Shown here: in pieces, positions 14,785-21,377 of the stretch
Layout: the number at the start of each line of letters is the position of its first letter
How positions within the stretch are numbered: position 1 is the first letter of the stretch
Assembly (NCBI GenBank): GCA_039921525.1
Contig: JBDSBP010000038.1
Coordinates: 1-21,377 of the forward strand
DNA: 21,377 bases
Source: JADCRZ01 sp039921525
GTDB lineage: Bacteria > Bacteroidota > Bacteroidia > Chitinophagales > Chitinophagaceae
Direction of reading: 5' to 3'
Position numbers and translations under genes: made by a program
Notes under the pieces: model-generated
Seen by the model: the letters and a program-made list of their open reading frames with translations, nothing else
Told to the model about the DNA's origin: nothing
The model's database searches: none

Positions 14785-14900
14785 CAGAGCTTTTACTAAC
14801 ACCGTCAAGTCACATGTTGCTTATAAAATCATTTTTATTATTTATATTGTGTTTACCAACCCGTTAATGCTCGACTAAAGATTTACTTCTTATCCAAGGC

Positions 14901-15551
14901 ATGAAAAAACTTAAAACCTTATCAATGCTAAAGAAACTGTTCGGTATGTTGGCATTAACATGTTCCGGGCTAGTGGCCTTTACTCAGTCCGATAGTAGTA
15001 AAGGCAGAAATATCTCTCCTTCGTTTGATAGCAGGCCTCCCATAGAACCTGTTATAAAACCTCTATTTATGGTGCAGGGGGCGATGACCAAGTTTTTTGC
15101 AGATTACGACGGTAGTCTTGCTACCTCCATATCTGTCGGAATAAAATATTTGAACAAGTTTGGTATTACAGCAAATGTACAGCCGACCGGATTTGATTAC
15201 GGCCGTGCAGATTATATTCCTGTAAGTTTAGAGCTTTCATTCACTGCAGAAAAACATAAAATAAGGCCGTTTGCAAACATCCAACTAGGTCATGTCTTTT
15301 CTAACAGTGGGTATGTCATATCATCGGGCAACATTAAAATTACCTCGGAAACAAAAGGAACCGCCTTCTTTTCTCCAGGTATGGGGGTATTGTTCCCTGT
15401 TAAAAAACAATCAGGAATATTATTAACCCTATCATATATCAATAGCGGAATTAAAACGAAAACAACAGCTGAAAGTCCGGGTGGAGCTGTTAATGTATTT
15501 TCGAAGGATAACAATAGTGGTTTCAGAATTGCGATTGGGTTTAAGTTTTAA
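14901..15551 (+). CDS. Secreted outer-membrane beta-barrel-like protein
   Basis: A 216-residue protein with a cleavable signal peptide (charged start KKLKTLSMLKKLFG, hydrophobic core to about residue 28, AFTQ likely just before cleavage). The mature part has alternating short strands typical of a small beta barrel (SVGIKYLNKFGITANVQPTG, then SLELSFTAEKHKIRPFANIQLG) and ends GFRIAIGFKF. A terminal Phe is the usual outer-membrane assembly signal. Comparable to OmpW/OprF-like small porins in outline only. ATG 14925 (MLKKLFGML) is an equally possible start. Function unknown. Confidence 0.65.
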   Translation: MKKLKTLSMLKKLFGMLALTCSGLVAFTQSDSSKGRNISPSFDSRPPIEPVIKPLFMVQGAMTKFFADYDGSLATSISVGIKYLNKFGITANVQPTGFDYGRADYIPVSLELSFTAEKHKIRPFANIQLGHVFSNSGYVISSGNIKITSETKGTAFFSPGMGVLFPVKKQSGILLTLSYINSGIKTKTTAESPGGAVNVFSKDNNSGFRIAIGFKF

Positions 15552-15784
15552 AAAAGCAAATGAATATAATTCATTGATGTAAGAATAATATAAGAATTTG
15601 CAAATTTTGATTATTGAATTTCCTTTGAAGGCAGGTTATACAACAAGTAGTTTTAATTTTTTCTTCCGGTCAGTTACCAGCATAAACGTAACCCGGAATT
15701 CTTAATTAATGATAATATAAATTCGTCTCATTCGTTCTTAGGTCACCGTTCCCGTCCAGCTCTAAAATTGGATAACGGACTCAT
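15552..15784. other. Intergenic stretch with nothing recognised
   Basis: A 233-nt AT-rich gap with no open frame longer than about 40 codons that looks real, no perfect TAnnTTTG box and no repeat of the heptad type. It presumably contains the promoter of the 83-residue protein. Confidence 0.5.
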
Positions 15785-16036
15785 ATGTTTACCCATGAAG
15801 TCAATGACCTTTCTATTTTGGCGGTTCTAGCCAAATATGATACGAAACTTACCACAAATGAACTTTTTGACTTCGTTGCAGGCAAAGTCGTTTCAGACGA
15901 GGACCCGGTTAATTTCTTAAAGATTATGAACAACCTTCGTGATTTGAAATTAGCAGAAACCAGTTATAACAGAAACTCTTTAGTTTATTGGCACATAACA
16001 GATATCGGCAGGGAAAGACTGTTTAGAGCTCAATAA
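15785..16036 (+). CDS. Small hypothetical protein with possible winged-helix fold
   Basis: An 83-residue protein, no signal peptide. The order is helix (EVNDLSILAVLAKYDTKLTTNELFDFVAGK), helix (PVNFLKIMNNLRDLKLAE), then strand-like YWHITDIGRERLF. That layout and the T.IGRE.L ending recall small winged-helix DNA-binding proteins (inference; there is no conserved catalytic residue to check). It is the first of a run of small genes between xthA and trmB. Confidence 0.5.
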   Translation: MFTHEVNDLSILAVLAKYDTKLTTNELFDFVAGKVVSDEDPVNFLKIMNNLRDLKLAETSYNRNSLVYWHITDIGRERLFRAQ

Positions 16037-16061
16037 ACAGTTTCAGCATTAATAATTCAAA

Positions 16062-16093
16062 TTGCGTAAAATACTATGTATTTCGTATATTTA
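16062..16093 (+). promoter_or_regulatory. Possible promoter for the 132-aa protein
   Basis: TTG (16062-16064) followed 21 nt later by TATATTTA (16086-16093). The box differs from TAnnTTTG only in its last base. It lies 28 nt before the ATG at 16122. Confidence 0.35.
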
Positions 16094-16121
16094 CTATACC
16101 CCCCTCCAAACGGGCGCAAAA

Positions 16122-16520
16122 ATGAAAACGTTAACGGTAATACCGGAATCAATTGTGGTTGTAAAATCCCTTGAATTTTATTGTTTAAATCTAATCATGG
16201 AATCATCCCTGATGGAAGCTATAAAAAAAGACGAAATTAACTTTGCTGAGGGATCATTAGTAATAATTAAGGGAGAATCTGATTTTACCAGAGCACAAAG
16301 AATTATGGCTTTTGCAAAAGCAGAACGGTCCGACAAAAAATCTTTAATAGCTATACGGTACGAGCTAGAAACGGCGGCCAAGATGATTAAAGAATACTTA
16401 TCTGCTCGCCGGGGTAGCATTGTCGACTATATCTTAAAGAGAGAAGGTTACCAGGACCGTAAATATCGATTTCAGTTAAATACTGCTGGTTACTTAACAG
16501 CTCATGCAAAATTAAATTAG
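16122..16520 (+). CDS. Hypothetical protein, 132 aa
   Basis: A 132-residue cytoplasmic protein starting MKTLTVIPES. An upstream ATG in frame (16062) would place the protein start over the candidate promoter, so 16122 is preferred. The middle part (ARQRIM-like IMAFAKAERSDKKSLIAIRYELETAAKMIKEYL) is helical and rich in Lys/Glu. RGSIVDYILKREGYQDRKYRF is basic, compatible with nucleic-acid contact (inference). No known motif is recognised. Confidence 0.45.
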   Translation: MKTLTVIPESIVVVKSLEFYCLNLIMESSLMEAIKKDEINFAEGSLVIIKGESDFTRAQRIMAFAKAERSDKKSLIAIRYELETAAKMIKEYLSARRGSIVDYILKREGYQDRKYRFQLNTAGYLTAHAKLN

Positions 16521-16587
16521 CCAGAATAAAAGCGTTCCTTTTTAAATTATGATTTCGGATAAGAATGTAAACCGACTTTATATAAAG

Positions 16588-16890
16588 CTACCAAATATCC
16601 GATAGCCGTTTTGTAATTATAACTTCTTGTCGTCGTTCTATGGCTTCGTCTTCACTTTCCTTTGTAACTTTTGTTTGCGTCTTTGAAATATTGCTTGTAA
16701 CGGTTTTCTCATCTGTGGGGGTTGGAGAAGTCTCCTTGTTTGTTGAAGTATTAGAATTTACATTCCCCTTCATTTTCACTTTTATTTTAGGTGTTGTTGT
16801 TTTAGTTTGTGTTTTAAAAGGGGTTGTTTGCGCAGTAATATGAACGGCAAATACCATCAGCATGTAAGTTGAAATAATTCCTTTTTTCAT
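16588..16890 (-). CDS. Small secreted Thr/Lys-rich protein
   Basis: A 100-residue protein from ATG 16890 (a TTG three codons upstream is the alternative). A signal peptide occupies about 1-20 (KKGIISTYMLMVFAVHITAQ). The mature part is low-complexity, dominated by Thr, Lys, Ser and Pro (TTPKIKVKMKGNVNSNTSTN), consistent with a disordered secreted or periplasmic protein. It ends ITKRLSDIW. No family recognised. Its composition is quite unlike its neighbours. Confidence 0.5.
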   Translation of the reverse strand: MKKGIISTYMLMVFAVHITAQTTPFKTQTKTTTPKIKVKMKGNVNSNTSTNKETSPTPTDEKTVTSNISKTQTKVTKESEDEAIERRQEVIITKRLSDIW

Positions 16891-16996
16891 AAAAAGCAAA
16901 TTTTTAGATTAATTAATTTATTATTGCTCCTGGTGATTAATCATGTATTATTCCTTGATGGCTGTAACAATCTGTTTTTAACTAATATATCCTAAT

Positions 16997-17218
16997 ATGA
17001 AGATGTTGCAATTTTCTCAGTTAAATCCTTCGCAAAGACAGGATGCTATTAACAAAATGCTAAAGATTTCTGCTGAACTTAATATTTCGGTGGCGGGTGT
17101 GCGGGGCGAACAATCTATTACGGAAGCAATCAATAAAGATATAAACCCGGATGCTGATTTTATATTTAATGAACTGGATGATACACAGGTTGATGTTATC
17201 TACCGGGAGAATATTTAA
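16997..17218 (+). CDS. Small hypothetical protein, 73 aa
   Basis: A 73-residue protein (MKMLQFSQLNPSQRQDAINKMLK...). Two amphipathic N-terminal helices are followed by GVRGEQSITEAINKDINPDADFIFNELDDTQVDVIY. The C-terminal half is acidic. No signal, membrane segment or motif. Coding status is supported by an ATG start and a clean frame; function unknown. Confidence 0.45.
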   Translation: MKMLQFSQLNPSQRQDAINKMLKISAELNISVAGVRGEQSITEAINKDINPDADFIFNELDDTQVDVIYRENI

Positions 17219-17373
17219 CAAATCAGAAATAATCTAAATCCAAAAAAAATCATTTCAGGGCTACGATGAAAATTTTGGTATAATTTGGATTAACTTTTAA
17301 TTAAGTTGCTACTTAAAAAGTGTATCGAAACAATATACGTGGCATTTATGTTGCATTATAAATAACAAAAACT

Positions 17374-17547
17374 ATGGACAAGACATATAAACCAGGCACT
17401 CGTGTAAAACACCAGTCAGACAATGAAGAACTTGTATTTGGGGAGGTAGTGGAAGTAGGAGAAGATATGATTTTTATTCAATGGGAAGATCTGAATCATC
17501 CCAGTAGTTATAAGTTTAGCGAACTTGAAGGAGTAGAGCTCGCATGA
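17374..17547 (+). CDS. Small SH3/KOW-like beta-barrel protein, 57 aa
   Basis: A 57-residue gene (MDKTYKPGTRVKHQSDNEEL..., ending ELEGVELA, stop TGA at 17545-17547). The spacing of short strands (PGTRVKH, EVVEVGED, MIFIQWED, YKFSELEGVEL) suits a small five-strand SH3-like barrel (inference). The pattern G.RV.H, then G.VVEV..D, then I.W resembles small Bacteroidota proteins of unknown role. A clear hairpin terminator follows, supporting transcription of this unit. Confidence 0.5.
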   Translation: MDKTYKPGTRVKHQSDNEELVFGEVVEVGEDMIFIQWEDLNHPSSYKFSELEGVELA

Positions 17548-17589
17548 AATTTTGAATCTAAAACAAACTCTTGTTATTTGAATTATTGA

Positions 17590-17635
17590 AACCCCCGTCT
17601 TAATCACCCCTGATGAGTCGGGGGTTACAATTTTT
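17590..17635 (+). terminator. Rho-independent-type terminator
   Basis: Stem AACCCCCG (17590-17597) pairs perfectly with CGGGGGTT (17619-17626) around a 21-nt loop and is followed by ACAATTTTT. It ends the transcript of the 57-aa gene. The stem is GC-rich enough to work in either direction, and CAATAATT-rich DNA lies on the other side. Confidence 0.75.
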
Positions 17636-17743
17636 GAGGCACCTTAATTAATTCATCTCTTCAATTATCATTCACCCGATAACTATCTGTAATCCGGTAA
17701 TCCCTTTATCTTATCCAGGAATAGTATTATTAAATTCAAAATA

Positions 17744-18247
17744 ATGGAGAAAAAATCTAACAGATTAGGCAAGTGGTTTAACAAATTTTCTAATCTGGTT
17801 ACAACTGCAACCGGTAAACCCGCGGCATTTATTGTAGCTTTTTTGATAGTAATAGTATGGGCGCTAACGGGACCGATTTTCCATTTTTCGGATACCTGGC
17901 AATTAGTAATTAACACAGGTACTACCGTAGTTACCTTCCTGATGGTATTTGTAATTCAACAATCACAAAATAAGGACACCCTTGCACTTCATTTAAAATT
18001 GAATGAATTAATTGCGGCCAATAAAAATGCCAGCAATCGTCTCGTAAATATTGAAGATTTAACACCGGCGGAACTGGGTCTTCTTAAAGAATTTTATTGT
18101 CACCTGGCTGCTCTTGCAAAAACTGATAAGAACTTATTTACGAGTCATTCAATTGATGAAGCTCATCAAAATCATCAGCAAAAAGCACATAAGAAAGATC
18201 TGCCTGTTAAAGAAGCACCGCAGCCCCCTCCTGTATCTGCTCCCTGA
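17744..18247 (+). CDS. Low-affinity iron permease family protein
   Basis: A 167-residue membrane protein matching the short bacterial form of the low-affinity iron permease (Fet4-like) family. Two transmembrane helices are at about 27-43 (PAAFIVAFLIVIVWALTG) and 53-71. The family core GPIFHFSDTWQLVINTGTT (43-61) and the following FLMVFVIQQSQNKDT (65-79) are well kept, as is the LKLNEL..A motif (84-92). The C-terminal tail is long, His/Lys/Pro-rich and charged. The tail end overlaps the last 41 bp of the convergent gene. Transport of iron is the family assignment, not shown here. Confidence 0.8.
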   Translation: MEKKSNRLGKWFNKFSNLVTTATGKPAAFIVAFLIVIVWALTGPIFHFSDTWQLVINTGTTVVTFLMVFVIQQSQNKDTLALHLKLNELIAANKNASNRLVNIEDLTPAELGLLKEFYCHLAALAKTDKNLFTSHSIDEAHQNHQQKAHKKDLPVKEAPQPPPVSAP

Positions 18248-18575
18248 TGGTTTTAATTTGAGGATCTGTATTCGGATTGGGTTGAAGTGAAACTGTATGA
18301 AGTTCCGATTCTTTGATAATTATTGACCCATTAATATCTTCCTCCAAAATACTTTCAAAGCCGATAGTAGGATAAAGATTAAATTCCTGTTCCCTGAGAT
18401 CAGCTTCTACTTTTAATTCGTTATCGGCCACAAACACTTTTCCAGTACCGATAGCAGTGGTAAAATCTTCTGCCGTGATAATTATAAACTTTGGAAGATT
18501 TTTAATTCCTGATAAAACAATTACCACATCGTCATCTCCTTTATTACCCTTTTCCGCTACAAACCTTACTTTCAT
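18207..18575 (-). CDS. Hypothetical protein, 122 aa
   Basis: A 122-residue soluble protein, beta-rich at the start (MKVRFVAEKGNKGDDDVVIVLSGIKNLPKFIIITAEDF). No signal, membrane or cysteine motif. Its 3' end overlaps the convergent iron-permease-like gene by 41 bp. It follows the 64-residue gene by only 3 nt, so the two are probably translationally coupled. The mid-part FESILEEDINGSIIIKESE is acidic. Not recognised. Confidence 0.5.
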   Translation of the reverse strand: MKVRFVAEKGNKGDDDVVIVLSGIKNLPKFIIITAEDFTTAIGTGKVFVADNELKVEADLREQEFNLYPTIGFESILEEDINGSIIIKESELHTVSLQPNPNTDPQIKTIREQIQEGAAVLL

Positions 18576-18578
18576 TTC

Positions 18579-18773
18579 TTACTGGAGTGATAATACAACA
18601 GTCCTTAAATTTTGAATTTCGTCATCTTCCTGGATGTCTACTTCCCAGGAATGTAAAGACAATTTTCGTCCGTAATTGTAGTTTATTTTGCTTACAAACG
18701 TGTGTAAATAGGGAATAAACGTTTCTGAATCTTCAGTTAACTCTGGTTTTACTTTAATTTCTGTCTTTACCAT
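18579..18773 (-). CDS. Small hypothetical protein, 64 aa
   Basis: A 64-residue protein (MVKTEIKVKPELTEDSETFIPYLHTF...) containing alternating hydrophobic and charged residues (FIPYLHTFVSKINYNYG, SLHSWEVDIQEDDEIQNLRTVVLSL) with a beta-alpha-beta feel. First gene of a two-gene operon with the 122-residue protein. The start is an ATG with no better candidate. Not recognised. Confidence 0.45.
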   Translation of the reverse strand: MVKTEIKVKPELTEDSETFIPYLHTFVSKINYNYGRKLSLHSWEVDIQEDDEIQNLRTVVLSLQ

Positions 18774-18970
18774 AATATATCATGTTTTGTAATATGAAAA
18801 ATCCCTAACAATTGAAGTTACAGAAATTGCGATGAAATCCCCAAAAATGAATTAGATACTTTCCTATATTTTTAGATGTAATACGCCTCAATCAAGATAA
18901 TTACAGTGTGCTGCTTCTCTTGAATGCATCGTTCGAAATGCATGCAGTACGAACTTTACAAAAATTTTTA

Positions 18971-19001
18971 TTGGCTACTACGCTTACAAATTTTACTTTT
19001 G
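18971..19001 (+). promoter_or_regulatory. Promoter of the trmB operon
   Basis: TTG (18971-18973) precedes TACTTTTG (18994-19001) by 20 nt, the expected Bacteroidota -33/-7 spacing. The box ends 7 nt before the trmB ATG, so the mRNA leader is at most a few nucleotides. No Shine-Dalgarno is possible. Confidence 0.6.
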
Positions 19002-19008
19002 CGCACTC

Positions 19009-19716
19009 ATGGGTCAGAAAAAATTACTGCGTTTTGAAGCAATAAAAGCGTTTCCCAACGTTTTGCAATACCCGGAAGACATGTCTGGCAACTGGAAAGA
19101 TTTTTTTAAGAACCATAATGACATATCACTCGAACTGGCTTGTGGAAAGGGCGAATATGCTGTACAACTCGCTTTAATTCATACAAAAAGAAATTTTATT
19201 GGGGTAGACCTTAAAGGGAACAGGTTATATATAGGAGCTAAAAAATGCCTGGAAAGAAATATAAATAATGCTGCGTTTCTTAGAACTCAAATAGATAAAA
19301 TTCACACGTATTTTGTGAAGAATGAAGTAAAAGAAATATGGATCACATTTCCCGATCCCCAGTTACGAAATTCAAAGGCAAAAAAAAGATTAACGCATCC
19401 AAGATTTCTACGTCTTTATCAGCAATTTTTAATTCCCAACGGTAATATTCACCTGAAAACGGATTCCCCTGACCTTTATGATTTTACCAAAATGGTGATT
19501 GAAATGTACGGTCTCACATTGCATGAAGATTACGAAGATCTTTATGCCAACACTAACATTCACAATGAATTATTGATTAAGACTTATTATGAAACCCTGG
19601 ATATAGCAAAGAGTAATAAAATCCATTATTTACGATTTTCGCTACCTTCATCCGGTTTACCCGACCTCGATCATCTATTGCAGGAACGAATATACAATCA
19701 TGAAAAAATTAATTGA
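19009..19716 (+). CDS. trmB: tRNA (guanine-N7-)-methyltransferase
   Basis: A 235-residue SAM-dependent enzyme that methylates G46 of the tRNA variable loop in the cytoplasm. The SAM-binding loop is LELACGKGEYAVQLA (41-55), the acidic strand is FIGVDLKGNRL (63-73), and the catalytic/tRNA-binding motif is ITFPDPQLRNSKAKKRLTHPRFL (112-134). Length is normal for the family. First gene of a probable operon, with its last 17 nt overlapping the start of the DUF5522-like gene and an alkyltransferase-like gene following. Confidence 0.92.
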   Translation: MGQKKLLRFEAIKAFPNVLQYPEDMSGNWKDFFKNHNDISLELACGKGEYAVQLALIHTKRNFIGVDLKGNRLYIGAKKCLERNINNAAFLRTQIDKIHTYFVKNEVKEIWITFPDPQLRNSKAKKRLTHPRFLRLYQQFLIPNGNIHLKTDSPDLYDFTKMVIEMYGLTLHEDYEDLYANTNIHNELLIKTYYETLDIAKSNKIHYLRFSLPSSGLPDLDHLLQERIYNHEKIN

Positions 19717-19897
19717 AGGAACCGATTTTTATTATAATGAACAAGGATTTATTGTTCTAACAGAACTATATCATTTGCAAAAAGGTTTTTGTTGTGGTAA
19801 TGGGTGCAGGCATTGCCCGTACGACTATGAAAACGTATCTGAACCCAAAAGAAGCGAATTAATTGATAAAAGACCAATATTGCAAACGGGCAATTAA
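19700..19897 (+). CDS. DUF5522-like small Cys-motif protein
   Basis: A 65-residue protein with the compact motif CCGNGCRHCPY (Cys31, Cys32, Cys36, Cys39), typical of the DUF5522 family, which could bind a metal ion or cluster. The N-terminal MKKLIEGTDFYYNEQGFIVLTELYHLQKGFCC is characteristic. It overlaps the trmB 3' end by 17 nt in another frame, so translational coupling is likely. A link with tRNA modification is plausible from context only. Confidence 0.8.
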   Translation: MKKLIEGTDFYYNEQGFIVLTELYHLQKGFCCGNGCRHCPYDYENVSEPKRSELIDKRPILQTGN

Positions 19898-19926
19898 TCT
19901 AACTTTAAACAGCAACATTTTAAAGT

Positions 19927-20322
19927 ATGCCAGTTTTTAAAGCGTCGAGCAATCTAAGAGATAAACTATCCACGGTAAAACCATCTGGTAAACGAGAGGA
20001 GTCATTTTTTGAGTTGGTATTTGAAGTGGCACTTCAAATACCTTATGGAAGAGTAACTTCTTATGGATCCATTGCCAACTGCCTGGGAACGAAATTATCC
20101 GCCAGGATGGTTGGTTGGGCAATGAACGCGGCTCATAATTCTCTCTCAAAAATTCCTGCACACCGGGTCGTGAACAGGAATGGTATGTTAACCGGCAAAA
20201 ATCATTTTGAAACACCTACACGCATGCAGGAACTGCTGGAAGCAGAAGGCCTGAAGGTGGTTGATGATAAAGTGGTTGAATTTAAAAAACTGTTCTGGGA
20301 TCCTGCACAAGAATTATTATAA
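19927..20322 (+). CDS. Alkyltransferase-like protein (MGMT fold without catalytic Cys)
   Basis: A 131-residue protein with the DNA-binding half of O6-methylguanine-DNA methyltransferases: IPYGRVTSYGSIA (38-50), a helix-turn-helix with RMVGWAMNAAH (60-70) and the active-site-region motif. The motif reads PAHRVVNRNG (77-86), whereas a true transferase has PCHRV. Ala78 replaces the acceptor Cys, so it cannot transfer alkyl groups but may bind alkylated DNA and signal to nucleotide excision repair, as in ATL proteins. Separated from the DUF5522 gene by 29 nt and probably in the same operon. Confidence 0.88.
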   Translation: MPVFKASSNLRDKLSTVKPSGKREESFFELVFEVALQIPYGRVTSYGSIANCLGTKLSARMVGWAMNAAHNSLSKIPAHRVVNRNGMLTGKNHFETPTRMQELLEAEGLKVVDDKVVEFKKLFWDPAQELL

Positions 20323-20345
20323 CAATTTTATTCTACTGTCTCAAC

Positions 20346-21191
20346 CTAAGTAGATTTCATAACTCCCCGATAAAACCCTACTGACTCTGCAATTCCCGGT
20401 AGCGGGTCCTTCATATCCTTTTCAAATTCAATACTGCTTTTACCGGCGTAATTAATTTTGCGCAATGCTTTCACAAGCGCAGGTAAGTCAATTACCCCTC
20501 TTCCCAATTCTATCGCTTTACCATCCTGCGCAGCTTTTGAAACATCTTTGATATGCAGGTCAAACATACGTTGATTGTAATCCACGACAGCCTTAGCCGG
20601 ATCGGCGCCAGCACGAATGGCATGACCGATGTCAAGACAAAGGCCCATTTTAGGATCCATATTCTTTATCCGGTCATATACATCTTTGGGACCGGGATAA
20701 CGTTTATCTTCAGGACCATGGTTATGAATGGCAATCCTTATCCCAGTGGCTTTCACTTTTTCTTCCGTATATGGTAAGAGCTCGTATTCGGGAACACCAA
20801 TGATTAGCGTAACATTCACTTTTTTTGCGTACTCAAATGCACGGTCCACTTCTGCTTTGTCTTTCATATAAATAACGCCAACAGCATAAATTGTTATCCC
20901 CCCCATTTTGAATGCAGCTATCACCTCGTTAGCTTTTTCCTGGGTACTATTTAATGGCAAATGAAACTCTTTTAATGAAAGCATAGTAACACCTACCCTG
21001 TTCATCATTGAAATAGTTTGTTCAATACTAAACTGGTTGAAAGTGTAACCTGCCATGCCCATTTCGAGCATCTTGCCTGATTCCTTCGCAGCATCGCCTG
21101 ATATAGGAGAAGCAGTATTCACAAATGGAAACAAGCCGGAAGCGCCCAGAGTTAGTGAGGCTGTTTTAAGAAAGTTTCTTCTCGATTTCAT
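20346..21191 (-). CDS. Tat-exported sugar phosphate isomerase/epimerase-like protein
   Basis: A 281-residue protein with a twin-arginine signal (MKSRRNFLKTASLTLGASG, RRNFLK). The rest is a xylose-isomerase-like TIM barrel. Metal-site elements are visible: IAIHNHGPED (154-162), CLDIGHA (185-191), DLHIKD (211-216) and SIEFEKD (253-259). Proteins of this kind are exported to the periplasm in Bacteroidota and act on sugars or related polyols. The exact substrate cannot be read. It converges with the alkyltransferase-like gene (23 nt between stops). The start at 21191 is the signal-peptide ATG. Confidence 0.85.
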   Translation of the reverse strand: MKSRRNFLKTASLTLGASGLFPFVNTASPISGDAAKESGKMLEMGMAGYTFNQFSIEQTISMMNRVGVTMLSLKEFHLPLNSTQEKANEVIAAFKMGGITIYAVGVIYMKDKAEVDRAFEYAKKVNVTLIIGVPEYELLPYTEEKVKATGIRIAIHNHGPEDKRYPGPKDVYDRIKNMDPKMGLCLDIGHAIRAGADPAKAVVDYNQRMFDLHIKDVSKAAQDGKAIELGRGVIDLPALVKALRKINYAGKSSIEFEKDMKDPLPGIAESVGFYRGVMKST

Positions 21192-21377
21192 ATGTTATTT
21201 GTTAGATAAAATGATATTTATGTTCAAGATATGAAAATAAACAATGAAAGGGTTTAGTTTAATTATACGGTTCGCTTGAATAAAAGCTATTTCTAATACT
21301 CTGTATCCAATACTGAATCATTATTGTTTAGTTAAGGAGGTGACCAAAGTGTAGGGGCGTTTGTAGGGGCCGGGCTT
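21192..21377. other. Window-edge intergenic region
   Basis: A 186-nt region with no gene. At its end a short element with two GTAGGGGC copies 12 nt apart (about 21352-21371) looks like the beginning of a repeat continuing beyond the window. Too little is visible to classify it. Confidence 0.4.

Overview
The window looks like a chromosomal segment from a member of the Bacteroidota, most likely a Chitinophagaceae-type organism (inference). The basis is Bacteroidota-style promoter boxes (TAnnTTTG) just upstream of several genes, a cobalamin-dependent methionine synthase split into two adjacent genes, a Big_5-type Ig-like lipoprotein, a DUF5522-like protein fused in overlap to trmB, and AT-rich intergenic DNA. 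There is no phage, plasmid, transposase, rRNA or CRISPR. The only RNA gene seen is one tRNA-Arg(CCT).

Layout. 1-149 holds a 7-nt-periodic palindromic repeat. 175-4012 (minus) is the split metH: first the homocysteine/zinc half, then the folate/B12/activation half, separated by a long 28-bp hairpin and preceded by a roughly 290-nt structured leader. 4539-5162 is recR, with a promoter box so close to its ATG that the mRNA is probably leaderless. 5232-6635 (minus) is an Ig-like lipoprotein. 6886-10888 is a cytoplasmic phosphorelay: a sigma-54-type NtrC-like response regulator, a PAS-HisKA-HATPase-REC-HPt hybrid kinase and a stand-alone receiver. 11031-12411 has an SRPBCC protein and a conserved-looking hypothetical gene broken by an in-frame TAA. 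12478-13128 (minus) is a membrane TPR protein, diverging from tRNA-Arg. 13597-18773 carries xthA and a run of small proteins without clear function, plus a low-affinity iron permease-like protein. 19009-20322 is trmB, DUF5522 and an alkyltransferase-like protein. 20346-21191 (minus) is a Tat-exported TIM-barrel sugar isomerase-like protein.

The most unusual non-genic signal is a set of short repeats with exact 7-nt periods, in four sequence families (AGCTATC, CATTAAC, AACTTTA, CAGATTC types) at five gene boundaries, three of them folding as inverted repeats. In one case the arms supply the stop codons of two convergent genes. An 8-nt-periodic relative lies between metH and recR. I did not find a defence system, biosynthetic cluster or other large new machinery. 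The best candidates for something undescribed are these heptad arrays, the metH leader, the cytoplasmic sigma-54 phosphorelay and the set of small proteins at 15785-18773.
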